Position numbers and translations under genes: made by a program
The notes under the pieces: model-generated
Databases searched by the model: none
Told to the model about the DNA's origin: nothing
What the model saw: the letters and a program-made list of their open reading frames with translations, nothing else
Origin: Antedon mediterranea
Lineage: Eukaryota; Echinodermata; Crinoidea; Comatulida; Antedonidae
Reading direction: 5' to 3'
Length of the DNA stretch: 64,000 nucleotides
Assembly (NCBI RefSeq): GCF_964355755.1
Contig: NC_092672.1
Span: 37,878,501 to 37,942,500 of the forward strand
In this document: piece after piece, positions 1 to 12,900 of the stretch
How positions within the stretch are numbered: the first letter of the stretch is position 1
Layout: each line of letters begins with the position of its first letter

Positions 1-20
1 ATGTAAAGTTGATGACTAAG

Positions 21-430
21 TCTTGAATGTACACATAAACATTTATCACTCTCAACTTATGTCTTGAATGTACACATAAACATTTATCACTCTCAACTCA
101 TGTTTTGAATGTACACATAAACATTTATCACTCTCAACTTATGTCTTGAATGTACACATAAACATTTATCACTCTCAACTTATGTCTTGAATGTACACAT
201 AAACATTTATCACTCTCAACTTATGTCTTGAATGTACACATAAACATTTATCACTCTCAACTTATGTCTTGAATGTACACGTAAACATTTATCACTCTCA
301 ACTTATGTCTTGAATGTACACATAAACATTTATCACTCTCAACTTATGTCTTGAATGTACACATAAACATTTATCACTCTCAACTTATGTTTTGAATGTA
401 CACATAAACATTTATCACTCTCTAACAAAT
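21..430. repeat. 41-bp minisatellite in a TCHP intron
   Basis: About ten head-to-tail copies of a 41-bp unit (core CTTGAATGTACACATAAACA) start near 21, 62, 103 and so on, and differ by single bases. There are no unique spacers, so it is not a CRISPR array. It lies in the intron just before the first TCHP exon seen. Confidence 0.95.
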
Positions 431-500
431 CATGTCATTCTGCCATTAAACTAAGTACAGTTTTCTCAAATTTTTTTAATAACAATGTTTTTTTTCAAAG

Positions 501-2758
501 GCTGAAAAATTGAAGGCTGAGGAAGCCTCCTTGATGCAGGAACAATGGGAGTTAGAGAAGTTAGAAGAAGATCGTCAAAAACTTGAGGAACAGCGTAAAC
601 AGACTCAGTTAGGTCAAGTTCTGTCCCGTCAGTACAAAGCACAACTTAGACGACGGTCACAACAAGTTCAAAAAGCACTGGTAAGCAGATTTCAGTATTA
701 ATGAATAGGAAGATTTCAATTGGTGACTTAGAAACTAGTTATGTCATTCATTGTCTGCATGCAAGACATTGGGATGTCCTTCCTTACTCAATTCCTAGGC
801 TCTGTTCAGATGACAACCTTTGACACAAATATTTAGGTCAGAGGTCGTTGTAAATTGCTTCCTAATAAAAGAATAATAAAAGACACAAGCAATATTTTTT
901 TGGTTTTTTGTCTCTGACACAAGTTGCTGCTTTCTTGGTGACACCATCATTTTTTGGAAATAAATGTTATGAAAAAAAAACGGAGTGGTTATGAGATTGG
1001 ATATACGTAAATGAAACAAATTTAATATAAATGGTTAATTGCATCTTATGATACAAATATGATTAGATACAAAACACATTAAATGTATCTTTTTCTGTAA
1101 CTAAAATTTCTATTCTGCTTCATATTCATATTTAGGAAATGGATAAAATGATTTTAGAAGCTTTAGCTGAGAAAGAAGCAGAAGACAAAAGCCTTGAGAG
1201 TGCAAGACGTGAGAAGGCTAGGGCTGATGCAGCCTGGATGAGGCAGGTTGTAGATGAACAGATTCAGTTGGAGAAAGCTAGAGAAGCTGAACTTGACATG
1301 CTGTACAGGTGAACACCAATATACTTATTATGAAAGCATAGAGAAAAGTTCACATGGGATCTGTCATTGTTCTTGTCTCCTTCTGATATGGCTGTCATTG
1401 ATGAATACTTATTATCAGTTGACTTAACTTCTGGTGTACTAGATCTACGTTTATACCATGCTATACACTTTTATAATTATAATAACTTTTGATTTATATA
1501 ACATTGAGAATTAAAATATAGTCTGACACATGTTTAATGCAGATTGCCAATGAATGACCTCAAAATGTTCACAATTGCTCCTAGATTCTTGATAGGAATT
1601 TCTTTTTTGTGAATAGAGTTAGGTGCTGTTCTAAACTTATTGTATATAATATATAACATATATTTATTACATACTTTTAGGGAAGAAGCTCAGAGGCATT
1701 GGAACAAACGAGAAGCGGAATGGGAGCGAGAAAGGCTAGCAAGAGAGCGTCTCATGTCAGAGGTCAGTCTCATCCAATAAAGTTTGGATTTTGTTTTCAA
1801 ATTAAACAATTAATTAAAAGAAAGAAAATAACACATTGAAAACTTAACTAACCTGACTTAAATCCTGAGAAAACAATATTCAAATATTTAATGTCAAGTA
1901 GTTCACTATGAGTATGAGTTTTATTTTTGTATTACAATTGTTTAATTTTCTTGTAAAAAAGGTTTTATTTTAACTGTTTGTATTGTATGGAGTTTAATAG
2001 TGCAGAATCTGTTTGGGCTTTAGCCTATTCTCACTCCTGGTTATTTTCATTGGTGACCGAATAAATATTATTATATTTGTTTAGGTAATGGGGGGGCGAC
2101 AAACACAGATAAAATCCAAAATGGAAGAGAACCAGCGAAAACAAGAAGAATCACTTCAACAAAGAGAAGACTTATTGCGAGAACTTGAGGTTGTTCAACA
2201 GATGACAGCACGAGACAAGATTGCAACGGCAAGACATAAACAGCAATCGCACCGTGAGATTCAAGAACAGGTGGGTACTAGTTGGCAGGAGGGAAAACAA
2301 TTCTGTTGAATGTTTCGGAAAACTACACTTTAAAATGAATTAAAAAATACAAAGATGTCCGGTTTTTAAGTACCCACAATTAATTTTGTAATAAAGATGG
2401 CAAGATATAAGACGTATGTTGTATTTATTTAGATCTCTGAAAAGAATGACAGGTTACAGAAAGCATATCAGCGTGAACAGGATGAAAAACGAAGGGAAGA
2501 AGAAGCAGAACGAGGTTATGAAGAGATGCTGAGACAGGAAGCCTCAAAAATGTCCATACATAACTATGAACCACAGGTAGATATTGTAATAATGTTTATT
2601 TACACTATTTTGGTGTTATTTGCTTCACTACATAAAAGTGAGTTTATGTGGCATACAGTTCCTAGCTTAGAATTTAAAAATTAATCATAATCTAAAACAT
2701 GTGTCTTTTTTTCTCTTTACAGTCTCATCCTAGAACACGACGTTCTGCGTGGGATTGA
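501..2758 (+). CDS. TCHP: Trichoplein keratin filament-binding protein, C-terminal exons
   Basis: Six in-phase exons: 501-680, 1136-1308, 1681-1762, 2085-2270, 2433-2576 and 2723-2758 (stop TGA). Together they give 266 codons of charged alpha-helical coiled coil. The sequence follows vertebrate trichoplein closely as I remember it: a [12 protein letters not shown] segment, then [14 protein letters not shown], then [20 protein letters not shown], then an SHPR...AWD tail like the vertebrate GHPRIAWN end. Trichoplein is a centriole/keratin-associated scaffold that activates Aurora A and restrains ciliogenesis; that role is known from vertebrates and inferred here. The 5' exons lie left of the window, so the start is not visible. 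Every junction is GT-AG and phases match. The only oddity is the 41-bp minisatellite in the preceding intron. Confidence 0.9.
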
Positions 2759-3866
2759 AACAGTTTAAAAGAAAGCAATGAAGATGTGCATTATTAGTAC
2801 TAGAAGACTTTATCAAGATCAGATCCTATATGCATTGTAGCCTCGCACTACATGATCATGAAAAATGTGAGAAGGGGAAGCTTTCCCGTAAAACAACATT
2901 CCTTATTCAGAGGAAACTGTAAAGCTCTGTCTACACTATCAAACAAAAAATGCTACCATATTTGGACACATCACATTTTTTTGTCACATAAAGTTTGATA
3001 GAGATTAAAGATACGGAATTACATTTTCATTGTTTATCTCAATATTTCAGCCAAACATACAGGTGCTATGTGTGTTTTATAGAACTCTTTAAATCAACTA
3101 TAGGCCAGTTATTTACCTTTAAAATCATAGAGCTGTATTGGCCTATTAAAAGACATACATTTTGTTGTTGTAAATAAATCCGGAACATTCCATTTAATTT
3201 ACCCTTTAAACCATAGAGGAAGACTTACTGTATTGGCCTATTAAAAGTTATACATTTTATTGTTTTAAATCAGGGACATTCCATTATTAAATGAAGTTTT
3301 GTAAATAATAACAATAGGTAATAGATTAGTAATAATGGTTTAATAAAACTGTGTTCAATGAGCACTTAACATAGTAAGTATGCTCTAAGTATGCTTCATT
3401 TTAAACATGTGTTGTGATGACATTACAGTAGTTATGGATCTGGTGGAAAAGTGCATGTAATTATTAATTTTTATTATTAGTATTTTACTAGTGAATTATA
3501 ATTATGCTCATAGAACAAAAGTGTGTACTTTTTCTGTGTAAAAGACATTTAATTTAAAATATAAATAAAATATAAAAACTAAATTGACTTTCTGAAAATA
3601 GTTTATTTAATTTGGAATAATAAAAGAACTAGGGTCGGATTACTCTAGACAATCCCCTCCCCCCATCCCCTAAACAATATTGTTCTCGATTTGTTGAATG
3701 AAAATTAAGTAGGCTCTAAAATAAAATATATATATTTAACATTTCTGTGCAAAACCTACTTATTGAAAAGCATAAATTAGTAATTTATCATTAATTAATT
3801 AAGTAATACTGTATCTAATAATAAAATATTTTAAACTAAGTTTTTGTGTTTCTTGGCATTTGGTAT
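2759..3866. other. TCHP 3' region and convergent gene ends
   Basis: No coding signal. TCHP (+) and the cobalamin-binding gene (-) converge here. An 83-bp MITE A copy (2921-3003) probably lies in the TCHP 3' UTR. AATAAA-type motifs occur near 3340 and 3565, but which is used cannot be told. Confidence 0.6.
2921..3003. mobile_element. MITE family A, short copy
   Basis: Begins AAAGCTCTGTCTACACTATC and ends with the family's inner right arm CATAAAGTTTGATAG. It lacks most of the centre. Confidence 0.8.
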
Positions 3867-6800
3867 TCAACCGAGCGCACGATATGTCCATACGTACTGT
3901 TCACCATGCTCAGGGTAAATGTCGTCCATTCCTGGAAAGAAAGACATTTTATTTAGAATATTAATTGATTTATCAGGTTATTGGGTATGATTTTACGCAT
4001 AAAGCTCTGTCTACACTATCAAAATAGTTTGACAACAAAAGTGTTATGTGGCCAAATATGGTAGTAATATGCCCAAATATGGTAGTGATATGACATCATC
4101 ATGTTCATATATGGGCAAATCACATTTTTTTTCCCATAAAGTTTGACAGTGTACTTTACGTTTACATCTCGTTCAAGTGGCAACGAGCTTACGACGTGCG
4201 TACAAGCCACGCAATGACGACGTACGCGCAAGAAATCTAACCAATGACACAAGCGGCAGCTTGATGACTCATCATTCGAGCTGTCGCTTGTGATTGGTTA
4301 GATTACATGCGTTGGTTAATGTAGAATAACCATAGTAACTGAGATGTGTACCTGTAGATGTCAGCTCACCACTACTATTAAGTAACATCCAATAATGATT
4401 CTTGTCTCCATTACTTTTTAATCCATTAATTGACGTCACAAAGTGTCCCCATGAAGACTCACCAAATTCAAACCTGTAAAACAAATTTAAATATGAAAAA
4501 AAGAGCCTTTGCTAAATAACATTTTCATGATATTCTCGCAGCGTGGTTCCCACCAGCGACGCAACGTAACGCAATCTACGCAACGTAAGAAAATGCCCTT
4601 CCAATCATTGTGTTTGCCCCCGCTTGCGTGAAATCAAACCTGCGATGTTTGCAGCATTGTTGTGTCGTCGGTTCCCACTTGTGGTTACGCAATACAGCAC
4701 TTTGCGTCGATACGTCGCTACGTTATGTTGCGTTGCGTTCTAGTGGGAACCGCGCTTTAGCCATCCTCATAAAGCTTCACACTTGGACGCAACGCGCTTA
4801 GGAAGAGAAGGGCGCCTTAAGCGATTGTGTAACGCGTACGTACGTATACGTCCTGGCATTGCGTTCTAGTGGGATTTACTAATCTTAACCTCTGTCTATA
4901 CTATCAAACTTTATGTGACACAAAAATGTGATGTACCCATATGTGGACACGATGATGTCATATCACTATCATATTTGGGCGCATAACATTTTTTGTAACG
5001 TTTGATAGTGTCTCACAGAGCTTTACCTAAATTCATCTTGATCAGACTGGTGGGCCAACTGCATAATCTCAAATAACGAAGCGTTATGTGGAGCAGCGAG
5101 GACCAACGTTGTAGCTTCACTATCAACTTGTACTTCATCTTGGATTGTCAGATATAACATTATACTACTAGAATTTGTAGGAAGTCTAGGAAGCATACGA
5201 ATTGGATCTAAAAATAAAAATAAATTTATTTGTTATATAGTTTTACTGTAAATCATTATATTCTCCACGTTCATGACGTCACTGTAGTAGACAATGTCCG
5301 TAAAGTATACGGCATTATTAAGTTATTAATATAATAATTGTCGTACAGATTTTTTTATATATATATTTCGTACGCATCCAACAGCGAGTATCTCGCCAAT
5401 TAAAGCATGGATAAACTATGTTATAATTTATCTTGCTTATAAACTTGGCATAAAAGATCTAGTTGTATAAATAATTCACCAACTTTTTTTGCAAGATGGA
5501 TTCAGATATTTCAATTCTCCGTAATGGCGACCAGCAAGTGCTGGCAGAATATGGAGTGTTGCTCCAAGATTTCCAAATGAACCAGACTTCTTCTGGACAT
5601 CCAGTATACTTTGAACGGCATCGGTACATCGCCACGTCTCAGGTTTGTGTTCCTTTGACGTCATTAGTGCCTGGAAAGAACAAAATAACATTTGTTACGA
5701 TCACCACACGAAAGTGACATGAATTAGACACCCAAAGGATGGTCCTGTTCTTTTGCGACGATGCGCTTTTTGAACGTAAAGCAACGACGTATTGACGCAA
5801 GGTGTTATATTACGTAACAGTACTGCAAACTTTGCAGGTTTAATTTCACCAAGCGGGGGCAAACACAATTATCGGAAGGGCATTTCCTAGATTGCGTTAC
5901 GTTACGTCGCTAGTGGAAGTCAAGCTTTAGTTCTCCTAGAAATGAATTTGTCTTTGTGACGATTGAATTTTAAGAATCTTAATGTTTCTTGTATTCTATG
6001 TTGTTAATGAAATTGATTTCGACCAAATAAATAAATGAATACCTGGACAACCAATGCTGTACTATGTGGGTTTCCAAAGCTACCGTCGTCAAGCTGCCAT
6101 TCCAACAACGCAAGTTCAGCTTGCTGTATTGCTTGCGATACCATCGTTTTAATATTGTGATTGACAGAACGAAATACACACTGTAGCGCCATCACTGCCA
6201 TGGCTGTTTCATCTAAAATTTAAAAAAATGTGTAATCATTTAATTGTGTTTAGTTGTAAATACAACTTCTTCCATTGTGCGTGCCGCGCCGTAATCTCTC
6301 GTTTCCCATATACAGTATGGTTTCCACTTGGACGCAAAGTAATTTGACCAATCATGACGTTGCTTTGTGATTCGTCAACTCACTTGCGTTGCGTCTATTA
6401 CGTCATTGATGCATGCAAGTGGGAACCAGGCTTAAAGGAGCATATCTTCCTTACTTAAGGAAAGTTTGCCAATATAATTTTTCACTGTACTCGCTGCCAT
6501 TAATCTGGAACAATCTATATATCAATATTTGATTTCACAAATTGTCGGAAGTGACCTACCTGGCAATCGAGAGTGAAAGCTGATTTCACCGTCTTCATCC
6601 TGTCCGCCAATCAATATTCTAACGTTTCTGACTTTTATCATCTGGCCTGAGTTACACACAGCAAGCATTGCCAAGGCATACTGATAGTAGTTGTTGAATC
6701 CTTCTCTTGGAAATAAATGCATTTGAGCTTGAAGCATGGCTGGTAGATCGTGGCCGTAGAAATCGGTGACGTCATGACAGGTCGCGTTTAGCGCATGTGT

Positions 6801-9039
6801 GTAGTACGAAAACTTGCCGAGAGAAAGTTTACGGTTCCGTACGCGTCCAGGCCAAATATGATTCGCCCTTACAAATGAAATATACAATATAATTCATTGA
6901 TATTCAAGATATTGGTTAATGTTTCATCCATTGACATGTAAAAGTTTTAAATGAAACATGAAAAATTATTTCTATTTGTCAATGATTGTTATCTCTATTC
7001 AGAATGTGAAAGGCGCAATTTAATTCAAAATAAAATACAGGCCTACTCTGTCTACACTATCAAATCTTATGTGACAAAAAAAATGTGATGTGCTCATATA
7101 TAGACATATCACTACCATATTTGAGCATATCATTCCCATATTTGGGCACATCACACTTTTGTTGTCAAACTTGTTTGATAGTGTAGACAGAGCTTATACT
7201 CTATTTCAATTATGAACGGCGCAATTTAATTCAAATTTAAACACAGGCTTACTTCTATAAGGAAAACATTATCATAAAATAATACCGATAATCAGGATAA
7301 TTCTGACCCGGATAAAATAAAGGAAATATAGATTTTACTTTTACATTAATTAATACAAAATTACATTATACTTCCTTGTTGGCTTATAGATAGTAAACGA
7401 ACTAATCCATTGCCCTATTGCCCGCCGGGATATACGTTGTCTAACCCGGATGCTTGACATGAAATACAAAATTACATTTGACTTTCCTTAAGTTATATGA
7501 CACATTTGACCAGAACATTAAGATTACATTCTTATGATGATTTGGTTCTTATAATTTATATGGAGTCATAAGCATGTATATTTTTCTTATCATTTATCAC
7601 ACAACAGACAGTTAGAATAATTCACCGCCTGTGATTATTGGTCATCACTACAGCTCGGTTCCCAATAGGACGCAACGCAAGGACGTAACGCAACGTAAAG
7701 TGATTTCACCAATCTCAAGCGGTGGATTATTCGAACAGTCGTGTGTGATTGGTCAACTCGCTTGCGTTGCGTCTACGTCCTTGTGTTACGTACTAGTGGG
7801 AACCAAGCTTAAAATGCGTTACATTCTAATTGCGTTTCGTCTCTAGTGTGGAAATAAAGCTTTAGAAATGTCTAATTACTTGTTGTTGTGAGCTAGCTCA
7901 GCAAGCAGCTCAATCTCTAGTTGTTTGACTCCCAGTTGTCGAGTTGTTGCTTCAAGACTATACCAGTCTTCGTTGGTCGTCTGAAGAGCCCAGATGGCTT
8001 CTTTGGTTGACTGCAGTGGCCAGCTGCCATCTAGCAGTTGCTGATCTTCTAGCCAAGTTGACGCTCTCTCGATAGAGTTTTCAAGTTGTTCAACCAATTC
8101 TGTTGGAGTACTCTCTCCTATAATTGAATAAGCAGAAGCAGACCATGTTTTTCAAAAAAGCGTGCCTTCTCATAATATTTTGGAGCGCGCATGTTCTCTT
8201 TTTTTTAAATTGTGTTGCATTCTAACGAACCAAATGAAATTTTAGGTTTTGTGGACAACCTATAGGCCTATTAAGGTCCCTCGTAAAAAAAATCAAATAC
8301 TGGAAGTGGAAAATTGCCACAAACAGATTAATTGTTTTGAACATTGTATTATTATTGAACCTCATTCACCCACTCAATCCAAAATTTTGACTTTCACAAT
8401 GTCGCAAATATTGACATCATCTGATATCGTGAAGGTCAGATTTCACAACAAAAACAAACATAGCAAGCATCACACCATGGACAGTATTTGACCTATTTGA
8501 CCTTTCTGTAACTGTCAACATAGGCATAATTGCATAGAACTTTATACTAAAGTAGAAGTAATAATAGACTTATGTTAAACGCATTCATATACCACCAGTA
8601 AAGTTTCATTATGACTACGACGGGGCGCCGTCCCACATACCAATTCGGTTTTACAAGCCATGGTTTATTCCACGGTTTATAATTGAAAAACAAAAGTTTT
8701 ACTAGAATAAACCAAATTTTGAACTTTTTATGATAGACAAAGAATTTTAAAAAACAAATGTTGCGAGTAGTATAAGCAGGGAGATGTAAAATAAACATCT
8801 CCCTGGTATAATTAACGTGTCAGGCGGCGCCCCGTAATCGACATATCACACAGCAGGGTTCACTCGACTGGTAAAAACAAATAAAAGACTCGCCGTTTCT
8901 GAAGTTGCAAAAACGAATAGTACTAAGTTTCAGGACTAAATTAAAAAGACACATTCTTACCACAGATCTGAGAAACATCCAAAGCAATGGCTGTTGCAAA
9001 TGTTGCAATCAAGAAGACAACAGCTTGTACCGAGTGCAT
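3867..9039 (-). CDS. Secreted cobalamin-binding protein (intrinsic factor/transcobalamin family)
   Basis: Eight exons in transcript order: 9039-8961, 8117-7880, 6867-6560, 6212-6043, 5670-5484, 5207-5027, 4473-4352 and 3931-3867. They encode 449 aa, against about 420-430 in vertebrate intrinsic factor and transcobalamin. Residues 1-20 form a signal peptide (MHSVQAVVFLIATFATAIAL). Exons 2-5 are the alpha-helical barrel repeats, with LEDQQLLDGSWPLQST, HDLPAMLQAQM, WQLDDGSFGNPHSTALVVQ and GSFGNLGATLHILPAL. Exons 6-8 are the C-terminal beta domain, with FEFGESSWGHFVTSINGL. The family binds vitamin B12 outside the cell. Ligand specificity cannot be read from sequence. Exon 5 must use the donor A/GTTGGT to keep frame; the nearby GGTGAAT donor would create a stop. 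Exon 6's donor runs directly into a MITE. Introns hold many MITE A and B copies. Confidence 0.88.
4001..4155. mobile_element. MITE family A
   Basis: Left arm AAAGCTCTGTCTACACTATC, centre with ATATGGTAGTGATATGACAT, right arm AAAGTTTGACAGTGTA. In the last intron of the cobalamin-binding gene. Confidence 0.85.
4160..4325. mobile_element. MITE family B-like palindrome
   Basis: Shares the B-family core (CTAACCAATGACACAAGCGG opposed by CGCTTGTGATTGGTTAG) but has diverged ends. It abuts the MITE A copy at 4001. Confidence 0.6.
4539..4880. mobile_element. MITE family B, variant copy plus a partial second copy
   Basis: 4539-4758 runs from GCGTGGTTCCCACCAGCGAC to TTCTAGTGGGAACCGCGCTT and carries a variant centre (GTTTGCCCCCGCTTG). 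That centre recurs inverted at 5757-5935. 4759-4880 is a partial copy ending TTCTAGTGGGATTTA. Confidence 0.75.
4887..5026. mobile_element. MITE family A abutting a splice donor
   Basis: Arms CTCTGTCTATACTATCAAAC and GTTTGATAGTGTCTCACAGA. Its right end meets the exon 6 donor of the cobalamin-binding gene, so intron bases from about +4 on are MITE sequence. Confidence 0.85.
5757..5935. mobile_element. MITE family B, variant centre, inverted
   Basis: Contains CCAAGCGGGGGCAAACACAA, the reverse complement of the centre at 4539-4758, and ends near CGCTAGTGGAAGTCAAGCTT. Confidence 0.7.
6321..6436. mobile_element. MITE family B
   Basis: GGTTTCCACTTGGACGCAA opposed by GCAAGTGGGAACCAGGCTT around a short palindromic centre. 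Confidence 0.75.
7045..7194. mobile_element. MITE family A
   Basis: CTCTGTCTACACTATCAAAT on the left and TTGATAGTGTAGACAGAGCT on the right, with the usual TTTGGGCACATCACA centre. Confidence 0.88.
7650..7812. mobile_element. MITE family B
   Basis: CTCGGTTCCCAATAGGACGC opposed by TACTAGTGGGAACCAAGCTT. The centre carries GTGTGATTGGTCAACTCGC. Confidence 0.85.
8573..8842. mobile_element. Candidate MITE with GGCGCC arms
   Basis: ACTACGACGGGGCGCCG near 8613 is opposed by CGGCGCCCCGTAATCG near 8825. An inner hairpin (GGGAGATG...CATCTCCC) lies at about 8780-8804. In intron 1 of the cobalamin-binding gene. Only one copy was seen here. Confidence 0.45.
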
Positions 9040-9371
9040 GATTGTTTACCTAGCTCCGTATAGCACCACTGCGAAGCTAAAAAGAATTTCATGCACTATT
9101 GCAACACAGATTATTTCCTGTTTTCACTATACTGTACTGAAATGAAAGCGCCGCATGCCAAGTTCTTATCGCCGTTTTCTCGGAGCAAAGGGCAATCGTA
9201 TTTAATTGTATTCAGGTCATCTATAGCCTGGGGATGTTGTGAAGATACTGTATTGGTACGACGATGATGATGATCCAATAAATCTTAATTGATTTTGATA
9301 CATTTCCAATATTGTTAATTCTTTATAATATAGAATGGGATTTTGTTCCTGTTGGTTCTTGTTCCAATTGC

Positions 9372-9455
9372 GACGTCGGTTCCCACTTGTGATTACGTAA
9401 TACAGCACTTTGCGTCAATACGTCGTTGCGTTGCGTCGTAGTGGGAACCACGCTT
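9372..9455. mobile_element. MITE family B, half copy
   Basis: GTCGGTTCCCACTTGTGATT to GTAGTGGGAACCACGCTTTA. Matches the right half of the 4539-4758 variant. Confidence 0.75.
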
Positions 9456-9994
9456 TAGCCCCCAGAATTCGTCGTCGACGTACGTATATTGCACACAATT
9501 AATTTCACCATTAAACAAATTATTTTGAAAGAATGAAAATGCGATTATTAAACTTATTTTATTTTATTAAACTTTAACTTATTACACAAGTGTGTTCAAA
9601 GTCAGCTGTCCTAATTTTTCGATTGTCAGAATTAAGTTCGGGTTTAAGAACCGGTAGGCTAATGTATACTAATTGTTGTCAACCACAGAATACTATGAGT
9701 TCTGTCATGTTTTGGTTAGATGTATTAAACTTGCAACCCAAGAATTGAATGATATTTATGCATACTTAAATTTACCTAAACTTTTATTTTTTTGTATGCA
9801 TTGACATACTCCATTATAGAAATTTTACATTTATATAACTTAAATATAAATTCAGTATTTACAACATAGATACAGTATTTCATTTCAAATATTTAAATAA
9901 TGAATTAATAATAATAAATCTCTAACCTTATTTACCAGTTTAAATATTGGAATTGAAATTTTAAACTATATACATATTACACATTATCAATATT

Positions 9995-12900
9995 TTACAA
10001 AACAAACAATACACTAACGAGACTGGAAACAACCAGGAACAATACGTTGGATATAGACACGGCAGCTGAATTATTGTCGTCATTGTCACCAACTATGGTT
10101 TCAGCAGTGCAGCCTAAAAAGTCAACACCAAAAAGACGTGGATAGCCATAGTCCACGCCCCGGAATCTGTCATCGTAGCGATAATACTGCTTTCCCTTTA
10201 CAAAGTACATATTAGTACCAGAACCTAGTATAAAAAATGATATAATAATTCAATATTAACTCATGATTGATGAAATGAAATATAACGTGAAAAAGCATCA
10301 TGGGGAAAATATCTGAAGATTAGTTCATGCACATTAACCAATTGATCACTCTTAAAATAATCTCTTGTGATTGGTCAAATCACTTGCGTTGCGTATGATG
10401 GACGCACAGCGCAACAATAATATACGCAATACAAGTGAGTTGACCAATCTATTGATAAAATAGGGGATAGGGGATGATCAATCGCGTCCTGTTTAGTAAA
10501 CTTGCGGCGCGCTTACGTCATTGCGTTGACTCTTCCACTAGGTGATTTCTTTTCGCTCGAATCGAAAGAGTCAGCTTAAGCCGATTTTCCACTAGGCGAA
10601 TTTGTTCGCGCGAATCGAAAGCGTCATGCTATGCACATGCGTATTCGCGTTTCTGTCTGTCATACTGCCTTCTTCGACGAATTCTAGTTCCTTTGATTTT
10701 TCGCTTTAGCGAAATTTACTAGTTCGAATTGTTTCTACTTTTTGCGAAGCGAAATATTGCGCAACCAATCAGAGCTCAGGAAATGAGCACTCATGCGAAT
10801 CGAAATGCTCAGCAACCACGCGAGGAACATGAACGTCGCAGCTTTTCGCTCATGTAGTGAAAAGAGAGTAGGCGATTTTTTTCTCTTCGAAACGTTGGAT
10901 TCGCGTGAACAAATTCGCCTAGTGGAAAATCAGCTTTATACGCATGAAAAATAGGCTTAAAGCATAGTCTTATGCGCAAACAAGTGTGTTTTGCGTCTAG
11001 TGCGATTTGGCGTCGATAAATAAATGTTAAGTCCGTCTTCTTTCCCGCCTATTACTTACCGTCTCCATAACGGAATGCTGCTGTCACGAAATCTGGAACC
11101 CCTGGAAACACAAGACTTATGCTTATTGGATAACCTGGGTCTATCGCTTTTCTTTCCTCGTTGTACCGCCAAACTAGATCATCCTTGAAAAAGTAGGTTG
11201 TTTGAAATTCGTAGTAAGTAAGAACTGCGTCAATACCGTTAGGGAGTGAAGGTTTACCAGGCTCTGTTAAACTGCTAATGTCCAACGGACCTTCTTCTTG
11301 TACATTTCCATTAAATATGTAGTAACTGTCATCTGTGAGTGGAGAAGTGAATAAAATATTAAGAAAGGAGATTTTGTTGGAAGAGCTGCCTCTTCTCTAG
11401 AATGCTTATGAGTGCGATGGTACAAATAATTTCAAGAGGTGAGAGATGATAGATGATAATCTAGGTACCGGACGGAGTTTTGACTTAATATTAGTAAAAA
11501 GATAAATTATTGTGGCAGATATGGCGTTTCATACGTATACTACTTGAGCTTGTAAATCGAAACGTCGATTGGTGAACTAACATTTAAAAGACAATAAATA
11601 GGCTACAGACTTGAGGCAAGTAGTAGTCTCTTCTCTCTTATTGTATGTGGGAGGTTAAAATCTACATTATAATTTATTATGACGCTCATGATGAACGATG
11701 AAACTACGGCATTTATAATATGCTATTTGTAATCGTGGTGTTATATTAAAAACAAAATTTAAGTTAATTAACACTTTACCTTTGAAGAAAATGATTTTAC
11801 CATCCACTGGTCGTTCGTACACAGCGTCAACGTTGCTAGGTAGATCGTAATACCAGAAGTATTTGTTGTCTTCTCCTTCAGGATTGTTCGCAACATAATT
11901 GAGATATGGTATCCTCCAATATTTGTCATTCTATAATACAAACAAAAGCGCAGGTTAGTATAATAGTAACGATATCCAGGTAAAAGTGATATTTAATTAC
12001 TTTTTTAAACGAAACCTAACGAAATCTACAGCCTGGTCATAATTAGGATTCGAGCAAGGAGGTACGTGCACACAGCGCAAGTGATTTGACCAATCACGGT
12101 CTAATGAATTATATTTCATCGCCTCGTGATTGGTCAAATTATTTACAGCACTGTTACATTCTTCTCCATATTGTGAATATCTTGCATGTGACATTATTGG
12201 ACATTTTGAATTGATGAAGGTTTACTAATATGATCAGTTGGTAGGCATATAATTATAATTTCTAATTCGTGAACTGTTCCATATTTGAAACTGTAGAAAG
12301 CAAATTTAATTTTTACCTGGAATGCAAAGATCTCATATCTAAGGAAACCGATAGCTGAATACGCCTTGTTACATCCTTCAACGTCACCAGACGTGTACGT
12401 AGGTTTTGGTCCTTCTCCTGATTTACCTACAAAGAAACTTACTATAAAAAACATTGTTTCTAACATTGTTTCTAACATTGTTTCTAACATTGTTTCTAAC
12501 ATTGTTTCTAACATTGTTTCTAACATTGTTTCCAACATTGTTTCTAACATTATTTCTAACACTGTTTCTAACATTGTTTCTAACATTGTTTCTAACATTG
12601 TTTCTGACATTGTTTCTAACATTGTTTCTGATTGTTTCTAACATTGTTTCTAACACTGTTTCTAATATTGTTTCTAACATTGTTTCTGATTGTTTCTAAC
12701 ATTGTTTCTAGCATTGTTTCTAACATTGTTTCCAACATTGTTTCTAACACTGTTTCTAACATTGTTTCTAACATTTTTTCTAACATTGTTTCTAACATTG
12801 TTTCTAGCATTGTTTCTAACACTGTTTCTAACATTGTTTCTAACATTGTTTCTAGCATTGTTTCTAACATTGTTTCCAACATTGTTTCTAACACTGTTTC

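Noticed and set aside
21-430. CRISPR-like array of direct repeats
   Set aside because: Units abut without unique spacers in eukaryotic intron DNA; it is a minisatellite.
4610-4801. Cysteine-rich 63-aa open frame
   Set aside because: Lies wholly within MITE B sequence.
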